In this document: positions 1-7,978 of the stretch, piece by piece
Numbering within the stretch: position 1 is the stretch's first letter
How the letters are laid out: each line of letters begins with the position of its first letter
Source: an uncultured Alphaproteobacteria bacterium
GTDB taxonomy: Bacteria; Pseudomonadota; Alphaproteobacteria; RF32; CAG-239
Assembly: GCA_944391315.1 (NCBI GenBank)
Contig: CALXTD010000007.1
Location: 1-60,032, forward strand
Reading direction: 5' to 3'
DNA: 60,032 bases
Notes under the pieces: model-generated
Seen by the model: the letters and a program-made list of their open reading frames with translations, nothing else
Told to the model about the DNA's origin: nothing
The model's database searches: none
Made by a program: the position numbers and the translations under genes

Positions 1-941
1 GAAGTTCTTGTACCTTTCAAAACGCTTGTATGAAAGGTTCTCAACTTGGCTATATTCTCAATAGTGATATGACTGTAACTTCATCCAAACAAAGCGGAAA
101 AACACCTATAGGCGTTGTTGTCTGCTCTTATTCTGGAAATACCGGCGGACAGGCGATGGCCTTAAAGTCGATAGGCAGCTATAAGTGGTCAACGGAACAT
201 GTCGATATCTCGGGCTTGACGAACTATACATCAAAAGATACAGTGGCAACAGACTATGCAAGTTGTGAAAATAGTGCAAAGATAAGAGCACAAGGAAATA
301 GCAGTACCTATCCGGCGGTATGGGCAGCCTATAACTATACAACCACGGGAACAAAGGTCGGAGATTGGTGCCTACCGGCGGCAGGAATATTTACCTCATA
401 TGATAACAATAAAAGCGTTATCAATACGGGATTCAGCCGAGCGGGTGGGACACAATTACCAAACAACGACACAGCTTGGTCGTCGTCCGAGAACGGTAAC
501 AACTTCGCGTGGCCCTCGTACTTTGACGGCTACAGCAATAAGAACCTCTACAGCTGGGTCCGCCCCGTTATCGGTTTCTGCAAAGCGGGATATGAGTATG
601 ATAAATCAACAGACAGCTGCAAAATTCGCACTTGCGGATACGGATATTCAAAATCTTTGCAATCTGAATGTCTAGAATATGACACTTGCCAATCTGGCTC
701 CACAACATATTATCGTTGCACAAAATGTAATCCCTGCTCAATGATGTGCGGTTCTGAATGTGTTAAAGGGTATGAAGACATAAACAAAATAGGAAAATAT
801 GCAACTTATACAACTTGCACATATAATGGTAAAAACTATTACACTGCAACTTCATGCGATGAATCATATTTCGGAAATAGATTGGATGAATTACGAGGAT
901 ATTGCTACCAAAGTGATGGAGATAATGCGCCATTTTGTTAG
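1..941 (+). CDS. cysteine-rich surface protein with Fib_succ_major/DUF1566-like domain (5' end outside window)
   Basis: The frame is open from base 3, so the gene begins left of the window; the ATG at 30 is probably internal. The visible protein has a domain with WCLPAAG, WSSSE and VRPVIGF blocks, as in Fibrobacter-paralogous/DUF1566-type C-lectin-like domains, then a Cys-rich tail of about 120 residues. It is a close paralogue of the protein at 52485-53408, including long near-identical DNA (312-491 against 53118-53297). Between WSSSE and VRPV lies a 22-codon segment that differs completely from its paralogue. Surface display is inferred from the signal peptide of the paralogue. The ligand is unknown. 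Confidence 0.75.
   Translation, partial: SSCTFQNACMKGSQLGYILNSDMTVTSSKQSGKTPIGVVVCSYSGNTGGQAMALKSIGSYKWSTEHVDISGLTNYTSKDTVATDYASCENSAKIRAQGNSSTYPAVWAAYNYTTTGTKVGDWCLPAAGIFTSYDNNKSVINTGFSRAGGTQLPNNDTAWSSSENGNNFAWPSYFDGYSNKNLYSWVRPVIGFCKAGYEYDKSTDSCKIRTCGYGYSKSLQSECLEYDTCQSGSTTYYRCTKCNPCSMMCGSECVKGYEDINKIGKYATYTTCTYNGKNYYTATSCDESYFGNRLDELRGYCYQSDGDNAPFC
492..557 (+). other. hypervariable segment, DGR-variable-region-like (copy 1)
   Basis: Sixty-six bases lie between the conserved blocks TGGTCGTCGTCCGAG (477-491) and GTCCGCCCCGT (558-568). Fourteen of 22 codons end in C and none ends in A, unlike the surrounding gene. NNC codons are what adenine mutagenesis of AAC codons produces in diversity-generating retroelements, and a GC-rich 3' flank resembles an IMH. 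No template repeat is visible in the window. Confidence 0.5.
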
Positions 942-945
942 TTAA

Positions 946-974
946 AAAGCGGCGCCTTAAACGCCGCTTTTTTT
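946..974. terminator. bidirectional hairpin terminator
   Basis: AAAGCGGCG (946-954) pairs with CGCCGCTTT (962-970), followed by T residues; on the other strand the hairpin is followed by TTTTT. It sits between two convergent genes and can serve both. Confidence 0.85.
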
Positions 975-977
975 CAA

Positions 978-1511
978 TCAAGCTTTCAAAAAACCGTTTA
1001 TGGCATCGACCACGCGGCTAACGGTATTATCAACCGCCTCTTCTTTAGTTTCAACCACAATATCGGCCTGAGAATAAAACGGATATTCTTCTTTGATATA
1101 TTCCTCAAGCTTGTTTTTCAAATGAGAATCATTTCCCTCAAGAAAAGGGCGATGCTTGCGTCCGGCTGTTCGATTATAAAGAATATCAACATCAGCCTTC
1201 AACCAAATGGTAATAGCATGCTCTTTGGCCAATTTTCTGGTCTGTTCGGCCACAAAAGACCCACCGCCCGAAGCCAAAACACAAGGATTTCCCTGTAACA
1301 AACGTTTCATAACTCTGGCCTCACCGGCACGATATTCTTCTTGCCCAAAACATTTTAAGACATCAATCAAGGATAATCCTGCGGCTTTTTCAACCTCTTG
1401 ATCACCGTCAACAAAAGGCAAATCAAGTCTTTTGGCCAATCTTTTGCCAACGCTGGTCTTACCACTCCCCATCAAACCGACCAGCAATATAATTTTATTA
1501 ATATTTTTCAT
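978..1511 (-). CDS. aroK: shikimate kinase
   Basis: A 177-residue P-loop kinase that phosphorylates shikimate at O3 in the chorismate pathway, in the cytosol. Walker A is GLMGSGKTSVGK at residues 13-24. The shikimate-binding D-x-D motif appears as FVDGD, the GGG motif as ASGGGS, and the lid Arg as RTAGRKHRPFL. Length is normal for AroK. It is divergent from xerD, the usual alphaproteobacterial arrangement; aroB, often the next gene, would lie left but the neighbouring gene here is the surface protein instead. Confidence 0.95.
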   Translation of the reverse strand: MKNINKIILLVGLMGSGKTSVGKRLAKRLDLPFVDGDQEVEKAAGLSLIDVLKCFGQEEYRAGEARVMKRLLQGNPCVLASGGGSFVAEQTRKLAKEHAITIWLKADVDILYNRTAGRKHRPFLEGNDSHLKNKLEEYIKEEYPFYSQADIVVETKEEAVDNTVSRVVDAINGFLKA

Positions 1512-1604
1512 TTTAACTTCTAAAAAATTTAAATAGATATTAAAGTTATAATTATAAATAGTTTATATGAGAACTTTTATCAATAACTTTTTTAAGGAAC
1601 GAAC

Positions 1605-1754
1605 ATGAGAAATCAAAAATCAAATTCAAACTTTTTATTTTATTTAATTGCCTTGGCTGTTTTGGCCGGATTCGCCTTCATTGCCTTTTATGAAGTTCCG
1701 GTAAAACAAGAACAAGTAGAACAACCTGTTGCCAACAGCTTTTTAGAAAAATAA
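1605..1754 (+). CDS. small single-pass membrane protein
   Basis: A 49-residue ORF with an AAGGAA ribosome-binding site about 6 bases upstream. It starts MRNQKSNSN, has one hydrophobic segment at about residues 10-29 (FLFYLIALAVLAGFAFIAFY), and ends in a polar tail. Its TAA stop abuts the xerD ATG directly, so the two are probably cotranscribed and translationally coupled. No family recognised. Confidence 0.6.
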   Translation: MRNQKSNSNFLFYLIALAVLAGFAFIAFYEVPVKQEQVEQPVANSFLEK

Positions 1755-2660
1755 ATGGCAACACCTTACGAACTTGAAGATTTTCTTGAAATGTTAACAG
1801 CCGAGCGCGGGGCTTCTGAAAACACCATAGAAGCCTACCGCCGCGATATTGAACAATTCTGGCAAATCTGCAAAAAACAAACCCCGCAAGAAATTGATAA
1901 AGACGACATTTCAGAATACTTAAAGTTTTTAAAAAAACAAAATTATGCAACCCGCTCGGCCAACCGCAAACTCTCAGCAATAAGGGAATATTTTCGTTTT
2001 TTATATACGGAAAAAGAAATAAAAATTATTCCAACAGCACATATCTCCGGCCCCAAGCCTGAACGCGCCCTGCCCCATTATCTGACAACTGAAGAAATAA
2101 AAAAACTTCTGACCACGGCAGAAGAAAGACCGGAAGAAAAATGGCAAAGAATTTATGTTATGCTCAAGCTGATGTACGCCTGCGGCTTGCGTGTATCCGA
2201 GTTGGTCAGCTTGCCTGAAAACTGCATTAATTATGATAAAAAACAAATTTTGGTCAAAGGCAAAGGCAGCAAAGAACGTCTTATTCCGATAGCCGATTCG
2301 GCCATAAAAGCCATCCATCAATATAGCTTGATAAGAGACAACTACCTTCCTAAAGGGCGCAAATCACAGTGGCTTTTTCCGTCCTATGCCGCCAGCGGAC
2401 ATTTCACCCGCAATGCCTTTTATGAAGACTTAAAAGAACTTGCAGTATTGAGTGGAATATCACCGCAAAAAGTAACACCTCACGTTTTAAGACACTCTTT
2501 TGCCACCCACTTGCTCAATCATGGAGCAGACCTACGCTCAGTACAAAAAATGCTCGGGCACTCAAGCATCGGCACAACCGAAATTTATACACATGTCGCC
2601 AATGAACGCCTAATAGAATTGGTAAAAGCCCACCACCCGCTTCATCAAAAAAAGCCATAA
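1755..2660 (+). CDS. xerD: tyrosine recombinase XerD
   Basis: A 301-residue site-specific recombinase that resolves chromosome dimers at dif. The N-terminal SAM-like core-binding domain covers about residues 1-85. The catalytic domain has Arg in CGLRVSEL, Lys in VKGKGSKER, His-x-x-Arg in HVLRHSFATHLL, His in MLGHSSIGTT and the nucleophilic Tyr in EIYTHV. Full length. XerD rather than XerC is chosen because xerD next to aroK is the conserved alphaproteobacterial order; sequence alone would allow either. Confidence 0.88.
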   Translation: MATPYELEDFLEMLTAERGASENTIEAYRRDIEQFWQICKKQTPQEIDKDDISEYLKFLKKQNYATRSANRKLSAIREYFRFLYTEKEIKIIPTAHISGPKPERALPHYLTTEEIKKLLTTAEERPEEKWQRIYVMLKLMYACGLRVSELVSLPENCINYDKKQILVKGKGSKERLIPIADSAIKAIHQYSLIRDNYLPKGRKSQWLFPSYAASGHFTRNAFYEDLKELAVLSGISPQKVTPHVLRHSFATHLLNHGADLRSVQKMLGHSSIGTTEIYTHVANERLIELVKAHHPLHQKKP

Positions 2661-2683
2661 AAAACCCGCCTTTTAAGCGGGTT
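2661..2683 (-). terminator. hairpin terminator of secB
   Basis: AACCCGC (2663-2669) pairs with GCGGGTT (2677-2683). The run of U residues follows on the minus strand, so it mainly ends secB; it also lies directly after the xerD stop. Confidence 0.75.
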
Positions 2684-2689
2684 ACCAAT

Positions 2690-3181
2690 TTAAGCATTTT
2701 CTTTTTTTCTGTTTTGATACATTGCCACAAAATCCACCGGATTAAGCAAGAACGGAGGCAATCCACCATCAGCCAAAGTCTGTGAAACAATATTGCGAAC
2801 ATAAGGAAAGAGCAATCTCGGAATTTCAACCATCAAAACCGGCTCAACATGCTCTTGCGGAACATTAAGGGTAACAACCGAAGCATAATGCAATTCTAAA
2901 ATAAACAATTTTTCTTCGGCTATATCACCATCCATCGTAACCGATAATTCAACATTAAAAAAGTTGTCATGCATATATTTAGCATTAACATCAATATTAA
3001 CCTGCACACTCGGAGCCTGTGTCATTTTTCTGAATATTTCCGGAGCATGCGGAATTTCAAGAGAAAAGTCACGAATATATTGGTTATTAACGATAATCGG
3101 CGGCAAAGCTTTTTGATTTTCGTTATTATTAGCCTGAACCTGATCAGGATTATCATTAGCTGTTGTCTTATCTTTAGCCAT
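2690..3181 (-). CDS. secB: protein-export chaperone SecB
   Basis: A 163-residue cytosolic chaperone that keeps preproteins unfolded and passes them to SecA. The SecB core starts near residue 30, with FSLEIPHAPEIF, the IDVNAK strand, YASVVTLN and the C-terminal LLFPYVRNIVSQTLADGGLPPFLLNPVDF block. The N-terminal 25 residues are a polar, Asn-rich extension. It is divergent from the Tim44-like gene, a conserved pairing in Alphaproteobacteria. Confidence 0.95.
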   Translation of the reverse strand: MAKDKTTANDNPDQVQANNNENQKALPPIIVNNQYIRDFSLEIPHAPEIFRKMTQAPSVQVNIDVNAKYMHDNFFNVELSVTMDGDIAEEKLFILELHYASVVTLNVPQEHVEPVLMVEIPRLLFPYVRNIVSQTLADGGLPPFLLNPVDFVAMYQNRKKENA

Positions 3182-3313
3182 TAAATTAACCTCCTAAAAA
3201 ACTGTTTTTATAAACATATAACAAATAAGTCCTAAGGTCAAATAATTATATTGCGAAATAAAGGAAAAAACACTATATAATAAAGGTAATAAAAAATTAA
3301 ACAGAGGAAAGAA

Positions 3314-3976
3314 ATGTCACAATATTTAGATATCATCATTTTGCTTGTCGTAGTTATTCTTATTTTTCAAAAATTAAAAACATTATTAGGAACGCGCCCT
3401 GATATGGAAGAGCGCCAACAAGCCGAAATAAAAGCGGCAAAAATTTTAACAGTTGTAGCTCAAGAACTCGAAAAACAACAGCAAAAAGATGAAGAAACAG
3501 CCCCAACCATCACCTCTGAATCAACTGCTGAATTAAGTGACACGGATAAAACCTTAAAAGAAATTCCAAACTTCAACAAAGAAAGCTTTTTAACCAGCGC
3601 CAAAAAAGCTTTTGAATTAATTGTCACATCATTTGCCAAAGGCGATACCCAAACCCTTGAAATGCTTGTGAACAATAAACTTTATAAAAAATTTCAAGAA
3701 ATTATCAACCAGCGCGCTAATGACGGCATTACCTCTGAAACAGACTTTATCGGCTTTGATTCAGCCGAAATCACTCATGCCGAAATTTCAAAAAACAATA
3801 TCGCTAAGATAACCGTAAAATTCATCAGTGAACAAGTCAACCTGCTCCGTAATAAAGAAGGCAAAGTTATCGAAGGTGACGAACAATATATCCAAAACAT
3901 CACCGATGTCTGGACCTTTGAAAGAGCTTTAACCTCAACCAGCCCTAATTGGCTTTTAGCATCGACCAAGAAATGA
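3314..3976 (+). CDS. Tim44-like domain inner-membrane protein
   Basis: A 220-residue protein with an N-terminal membrane anchor (IIILLVVVILIFQKL, about residues 7-21), a charged linker and a C-terminal Tim44-like domain from about residue 85 (SFLTSAKKAFELIV; KKFQEIINQR). Bacterial Tim44-like proteins (TimA) are related to the mitochondrial import-motor subunit; their role is not firmly known. The stop overlaps the mltA start in ATGA, so the operon is Tim44-like-mltA-5154-smr. It has an AGAGGAAAG ribosome-binding site. Confidence 0.85.
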   Translation: MSQYLDIIILLVVVILIFQKLKTLLGTRPDMEERQQAEIKAAKILTVVAQELEKQQQKDEETAPTITSESTAELSDTDKTLKEIPNFNKESFLTSAKKAFELIVTSFAKGDTQTLEMLVNNKLYKKFQEIINQRANDGITSETDFIGFDSAEITHAEISKNNIAKITVKFISEQVNLLRNKEGKVIEGDEQYIQNITDVWTFERALTSTSPNWLLASTKK

Positions 3977-5157
3977 AAAAAACTTTAATAAATATTCTGG
4001 CACTATCGCTGATAATAACCGGCTGCAACGAAAAAAAAGAGCAGCCGGCTCCCAAAACTCAAACCGACCCGCAAATCGTTTTGATTAAAACCGATTTTAA
4101 AAATCTAAAAAATTGGAAAGCTGATAATTTATCAGAAATAATAAGCGGATTCGCCTTATCTTGTGAAAAAATATTAAAAGAAAAAAACGAATATTTATCG
4201 AATGCAAAAATTCAAATTCCGACAGAAGAATATCAAAAAATCTGCCTTGATTATTTGAGCAAACGCCCACAAACAACCGAAGAATTTCGCCATTTTGCCG
4301 AACAAAATTTCACCCCTTATCTGGTAACGGATAAAGGCAATCCGAATGGAAAATTCACCTCTTATTATGAAGCGGCCATCAGAGCCTCAAAAAACAAATC
4401 AGATAAATATAAATATCCTATCTACGGAAAACCGCATGATTTAATCGAATTTAATATCAAAGATTTTGACCCGAATGCCGATTCAAAAAGATTCGTCGGC
4501 CGCGTTGAAGGACAAAAACTCGTTCCTTATTACACAAGAGAAGAAATCAAACAAAAACCGATAAATGCACCGATAATCTTGTGGGGAGATTGCAATATTG
4601 ATGTAAACATCATGCAAATCCAAGGCTCGGCAGTTGCATGGTTAGACAACGGCGAAAAACTTCGCGTCGGCTATGCCGGTAATAACGGTCACCCATTTCG
4701 CGGCTTAGGCTCGATTCTCTTATCAAAAGGCTTGCTGGAAAAAGGCAAAAGCTCAATGATAGAAATAAAAAAATGGCTCAAAGAAAATCCGGATAAAGCC
4801 GATTCCATTTATAACGAAAATAAAAGATACATCTTTCACCGAATAATCGAAAACAGTGACGGACCTTTGGGAGCCCAAGGTGTTCCGCTTCATGCCGGTA
4901 GAAGTATGGCCGTTGACAGACACTATATTCCACTAGGAGCAATGCTCTGGCTGGAAACCAAAGGACCGGATAATGAACAGATAGAAAAATTAGTTGTTGC
5001 TCAAGATATTGGTAGTGCTATAAAAGGAATAGTCAGAGGCGATTACTTCTGGGGGTCCGGTGGCGACGATGTTTTAGCCAAAGCCGGCCGCATGCATTCT
5101 GACGGACAATACTATATACTTCTGCCCAAAGGATACCAACAAGAGCAAAAACAATGA
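3973..5157 (+). CDS. mltA: membrane-bound lytic murein transglycosylase A
   Basis: A 394-residue lipoprotein that cleaves peptidoglycan glycan strands to 1,6-anhydro-muropeptides. The start at 3973 (MKKTLINIL) is preferred over the upstream in-frame ATG at 3949: it overlaps the previous stop as ATGA and gives a proper lipoprotein signal with lipobox ITGC. The MltA domain is followed by a 3D domain (MAVDRHYIPLGAMLWLE; VVAQDIGSAI) whose Asp is the expected catalytic residue. It lies in the usual alphaproteobacterial operon between the Tim44-like and smr genes. Confidence 0.93.
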   Translation: MKKTLINILALSLIITGCNEKKEQPAPKTQTDPQIVLIKTDFKNLKNWKADNLSEIISGFALSCEKILKEKNEYLSNAKIQIPTEEYQKICLDYLSKRPQTTEEFRHFAEQNFTPYLVTDKGNPNGKFTSYYEAAIRASKNKSDKYKYPIYGKPHDLIEFNIKDFDPNADSKRFVGRVEGQKLVPYYTREEIKQKPINAPIILWGDCNIDVNIMQIQGSAVAWLDNGEKLRVGYAGNNGHPFRGLGSILLSKGLLEKGKSSMIEIKKWLKENPDKADSIYNENKRYIFHRIIENSDGPLGAQGVPLHAGRSMAVDRHYIPLGAMLWLETKGPDNEQIEKLVVAQDIGSAIKGIVRGDYFWGSGGDDVLAKAGRMHSDGQYYILLPKGYQQEQKQ

Positions 5158-5675
5158 TAACCAAACCTAATAAAGCTGAACAACTTATCTATAAAGCCTT
5201 AAATCGAGCCTTGGAACAAAACAAACTCGATATCTATCTTGATTTCAGCAAAATCAACCGACCGAATTGCCCTTTATACAATCCTTGGGAAGCCATATTA
5301 CCATTACTCGCCCCAACATTATTAGGCCTAATCATGATAATGACCGGCTGGGTCATAAGCGGCTTGTTCTTTATATCAGTAATGATTATGGGCTACAGCC
5401 AGTATTATAAAAAAATTTTGCATAAAAAACTCGCCCAAAGATGCCGTGAATACATTACCAAAAACTACGAAAATTTAGAAAACTTATGGCATAAGGGCGG
5501 TCTTGCTTTTGTTTTAACCAACAATAAAAATATCGGCATATTAGCTCCGGAAGGCAACTGGAAAGAATTTGTAGTGCAATATTTTTCAGATTTAATGACC
5601 GATAATAATAACGAAAAAACCATAAAAGAATCTTCAAATGACGAACATCCGCAAACTGAAAATAAAACAGCCTAA
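5154..5675 (+). CDS. inner-membrane protein of unknown function
   Basis: A 173-residue protein whose ATG overlaps the mltA stop (ATGA) and whose 3' end overlaps smr by 38 bases. A charged N-terminal part with PNCPLYNPWEA precedes a hydrophobic hairpin (about residues 45-77: ILPLLAPTLLGLIMIMTG and VISGLFFISVMIMGY), then a cytosolic tail. No family recognised. Its place inside the Tim44-like/mltA/smr operon suggests envelope work, but this is context only. Confidence 0.75.
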   Translation: MITKPNKAEQLIYKALNRALEQNKLDIYLDFSKINRPNCPLYNPWEAILPLLAPTLLGLIMIMTGWVISGLFFISVMIMGYSQYYKKILHKKLAQRCREYITKNYENLENLWHKGGLAFVLTNNKNIGILAPEGNWKEFVVQYFSDLMTDNNNEKTIKESSNDEHPQTENKTA

Positions 5676-6192
5676 AGCTGATGAAAGCCTCTGGGAAGAT
5701 TATATCAAAGACATAAAACCCATCAAAAAAATCGACCGTAATGAGGATTCGCAACCTCTGATTATTGACATCAAAGAATCAGAAAACTCATTTTGCGCCG
5801 GTAGTGGAATAAGCCTTCCGCCACTAGAAAAAGATTCAACCGCCGGCATTGATAATCAAACGGCAAAAAAATTTAAAAGAGAAGAATTCAAAATAGAAGC
5901 TGTGCTAGATCTTCACGGCAAAACCGAAAAAGACGCTTACGACCAAGTCTATAACTTTGTTATAAAAGCCTACAACCGCGGACAAAGATGCATATTAATC
6001 ATCACCGGAAAAGGGTTAAATCCTCATGACAATGAAGATATTTTCGCCGCCCGCGGAATTTTGAAAGAAAGCGTTCCTAACTGGTTGCGTTCCGAAGAAC
6101 TGAGACCGATGATAATGGCATTCAAACACCCAAGTGAAGCCAAAGGCGGCAGTGGTGCGCTTTATATTTTATTAAGAAGAAAAAAAGCCTAA
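5638..6192 (+). CDS. Smr-domain protein
   Basis: A 184-residue protein with a C-terminal Smr domain from about residue 85: LDLHGKT is the hallmark DLHG motif, followed by IITGKG (TGxG) and a GGSGALYILLRR end. Small MutS-related domains bind or nick nucleic acid; the single-domain alphaproteobacterial proteins are of uncertain role. The first 80 residues are charged linker. The ATG at 5638 overlaps the previous gene by 38 bases; its stop overlaps that of the convergent dnaQ by 4 bases. Confidence 0.88.
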   Translation: MTNIRKLKIKQPKADESLWEDYIKDIKPIKKIDRNEDSQPLIIDIKESENSFCAGSGISLPPLEKDSTAGIDNQTAKKFKREEFKIEAVLDLHGKTEKDAYDQVYNFVIKAYNRGQRCILIITGKGLNPHDNEDIFAARGILKESVPNWLRSEELRPMIMAFKHPSEAKGGSGALYILLRRKKA

Positions 6193-6890
6193 GACTTCCA
6201 AACCGAAGCATCACCACCAAGTTTGGCTGCCACAAAAGCCTCATGAGCGGCAATATCTTCTTCTGAAAGCGGAAAATTACGCGGTTCTCTAAATTTTTTA
6301 TTCAGTTTTGAAAAATCAACAGCCTCATCATGATGAACAGCAGCTTGCGACATATCAAGACTCATTGATGGCTCTTGCCCACCCAAAAGTTCAAGATAAA
6401 CCTCTGCCAAAAGCTGAGCATCAAGCAAAGCCCCGTGCAAAGTACGAGAAGTGTTATCAACACCAAAACGTTTACAAAGAGCATCAAGATTAACACGAGA
6501 CCCCGGAAATTTTTTTCGTGCAATCTCAAGGGTATCAATAACGCGCTCCCACGGATAAGTCGGATAGCTAAGTGCCCCAAGCTGATAATTTATAAATTTT
6601 ATATCGAAAGAAGCATTATGAGCGACCAAAATACCATCATCGCCGACAAAATCCATCCAGTCTTTTGCAATTTCTTTAAATGTCGGAAAATCTTTCAAAT
6701 ACTCATAACTAAGACCATGAACCTTAAAAGCTTCTTCAGGTACCTCACGTTCAGGGTTAATATATTGATGATAGGTAACGCCTGTCGGCATATGATTAAT
6801 AAGCTCAACTGCACCGATTTCAACCAAACGATCCCCCTCTTCCGGACTAAGACCGGTTGTTTCGGTATCAAACACAATTTCTCTAACCAT
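6189..6890 (-). CDS. dnaQ: DNA polymerase III epsilon subunit (3'-5' proofreading exonuclease)
   Basis: A 233-residue DEDDh exonuclease. ExoI is VFDTETTGLSPEEGDRLVEIG (the D and E metal ligands are visible), ExoII is LVAHNASFDIKF and ExoIII-epsilon is HGALLDAQLLAEVY. A short tail follows that normally carries the clamp-binding motif. It overlaps coaE by 8 bases, the usual coaE-dnaQ operon of Alphaproteobacteria next to the origin region. Confidence 0.95.
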   Translation of the reverse strand: MVREIVFDTETTGLSPEEGDRLVEIGAVELINHMPTGVTYHQYINPEREVPEEAFKVHGLSYEYLKDFPTFKEIAKDWMDFVGDDGILVAHNASFDIKFINYQLGALSYPTYPWERVIDTLEIARKKFPGSRVNLDALCKRFGVDNTSRTLHGALLDAQLLAEVYLELLGGQEPSMSLDMSQAAVHHDEAVDFSKLNKKFREPRNFPLSEEDIAAHEAFVAAKLGGDASVWKS

Positions 6891-7467
6891 TCATCAATTC
6901 CTCAAACAAAAGCGCCAAAGAAGCTCTCAAAACATTTTCTGGTTTATTAGTATCAATAACAACATCAGCTTTCAAGACTTTTTCGGCATTCGGCATTTGG
7001 CGAACATTAATTTTTTCAAATTCTTCGGCAGAAATATGATCACGCGCCATCACACGTTTTTTTTGCACCTCATAAGCCACATCTGCCACAATAACATAAT
7101 CGCAATATCGATTCCAATTAAGCTCAAACAACAAAGCAGCATCAATAATAACAAGACCTTTGCGACGCGCCGTTTTATTAATAAAGCGGCGAAGTCTGCG
7201 TTGCAAAAACGGGTGTATAAGTTGCTCCAATTTTTTCAGTTGTTGATAATCATTAAAAACCAAACTTCTTAAAGCGCGTTTATCGACAGCCTTATCCGAG
7301 TCCAAATTAAAAAATTCGCAATTAACAAGACGAATAAAATCTTTATCTCGATAGACAGAACGCACCCATCCATCAATATCCCAAACCGGAAAACCAAGGG
7401 ACTTTGCCTGCTTTGAAAGGGTTGTTTTACCACAGCCGATAGACCCTGTAATCCCTATAATTATCAC
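6883..7467 (-). CDS. coaE: dephospho-CoA kinase
   Basis: A 194-residue P-loop kinase for the last step of coenzyme A synthesis. Walker A is GITGSIGCGKTTLSK at residues 4-18. The substrate-binding DxD motif appears as WDIDGWVRSVY, with the usual DADxxxHxLY pattern partly altered (Trp replaces His). QLIHPFLQRRL and VIIDAALLFE are further family blocks. It reads away from the putative origin and is translationally coupled to dnaQ. Confidence 0.93.
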   Translation of the reverse strand: MIIIGITGSIGCGKTTLSKQAKSLGFPVWDIDGWVRSVYRDKDFIRLVNCEFFNLDSDKAVDKRALRSLVFNDYQQLKKLEQLIHPFLQRRLRRFINKTARRKGLVIIDAALLFELNWNRYCDYVIVADVAYEVQKKRVMARDHISAEEFEKINVRQMPNAEKVLKADVVIDTNKPENVLRASLALLFEELMNG

Positions 7468-7500
7468 GACAATTCTCCTAAAAACAAAGAGTTAGCATAC

Positions 7501-7533
7501 TTATACACAAATTCAGTCTTTACCTGTGTATAA
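7501..7533. promoter_or_regulatory. inverted pair of DnaA boxes
   Basis: TTATACACA at 7501-7509 on the plus strand and its reverse complement TGTGTATAA at 7525-7533. Both match the TTATNCACA consensus exactly and point at each other. Confidence 0.7.
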
Positions 7534-7774
7534 ATCTGTGCTTTTAGCCAAAAACAAAAATCAATCCCCAATAAGCACAATTTACCCCTCCAACTTACGC
7601 ACAGCCCTTGACAAGATTCGGTTTGCGGGGTCAAAAAATTTTTTTGGAGTCGTTTCAAAAAGTTATTTACAAGGCATGACTCGACACAAAACCGGAACTT
7701 TTGCAAAATTACTTTAAATAATATCGTCGATTCTTTAAATTTTTATCAACAGAGTCAAATTTTGTCTTTAAAAG

Positions 7775-7792
7775 TTATCCACATTATGCACA
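7775..7792 (+). promoter_or_regulatory. tandem DnaA boxes
   Basis: TTATCCACA and TTATGCACA directly abut with no spacer. Both match the consensus exactly. The AT-only stretch at 7811-7831 follows. Confidence 0.78.
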
Positions 7793-7848
7793 GGGATATA
7801 CAAACCACTACAAAAATTTTAAAATTTTAAAGATTGGGCAAAGCCGAT

Positions 7849-7857
7849 TGTGCATAA
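7849..7857 (-). promoter_or_regulatory. DnaA box
   Basis: TGTGCATAA, the reverse complement of TTATGCACA. With the tandem boxes at 7775-7792 it brackets the A/T-rich stretch. Confidence 0.7.
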
Positions 7858-7960
7858 CCGATTTTTAAAAACAAACATTGACACAATCAAATTTAAATCA
7901 TATAAAGCAAGGCAAGACATAAATAATAAATCCTACCTGAATAATATAATTTCCAATACA

Positions 7961-7975
7961 TTAATATAAGGTTAA
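7961..7975. promoter_or_regulatory. CtrA-box-like sequence before rho
   Basis: TTAA-N7-TTAA, the spacing of the CtrA consensus of Alphaproteobacteria, three bases before the rho ATG and overlapping its ATAAGG ribosome-binding site. In AT-rich DNA such a match can occur by chance. Confidence 0.3.
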
Positions 7976-7978
7976 CAT

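Larger units (their letters stand above)
7468..7978. other. putative chromosomal replication origin (oriC)
   Basis: A 511-base non-coding gap between divergent coaE and rho. It holds five perfect TTATNCACA DnaA boxes (7501-7509 +, 7525-7533 -, 7775-7783 +, 7784-7792 +, 7849-7857 -). One-mismatch boxes lie at 7595-7603, 7663-7671 and 7743-7751. An A/T-only stretch at 7811-7831 next to the tandem boxes could be the unwinding element. parS sites and parAB lie 7-11 kb away. dnaA and hemE are not in the window. Confidence 0.75.

Noticed and set aside
6375-6950. 191-residue plus-strand ORF
   Set aside because: Antisense shadow of dnaQ, which has full catalytic motifs.
7464-7717. Two overlapping ORFs on opposite strands in the coaE-rho gap
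   Set aside because: They lie over DnaA boxes, have no recognisable product and no conserved start; the gap is better read as oriC.
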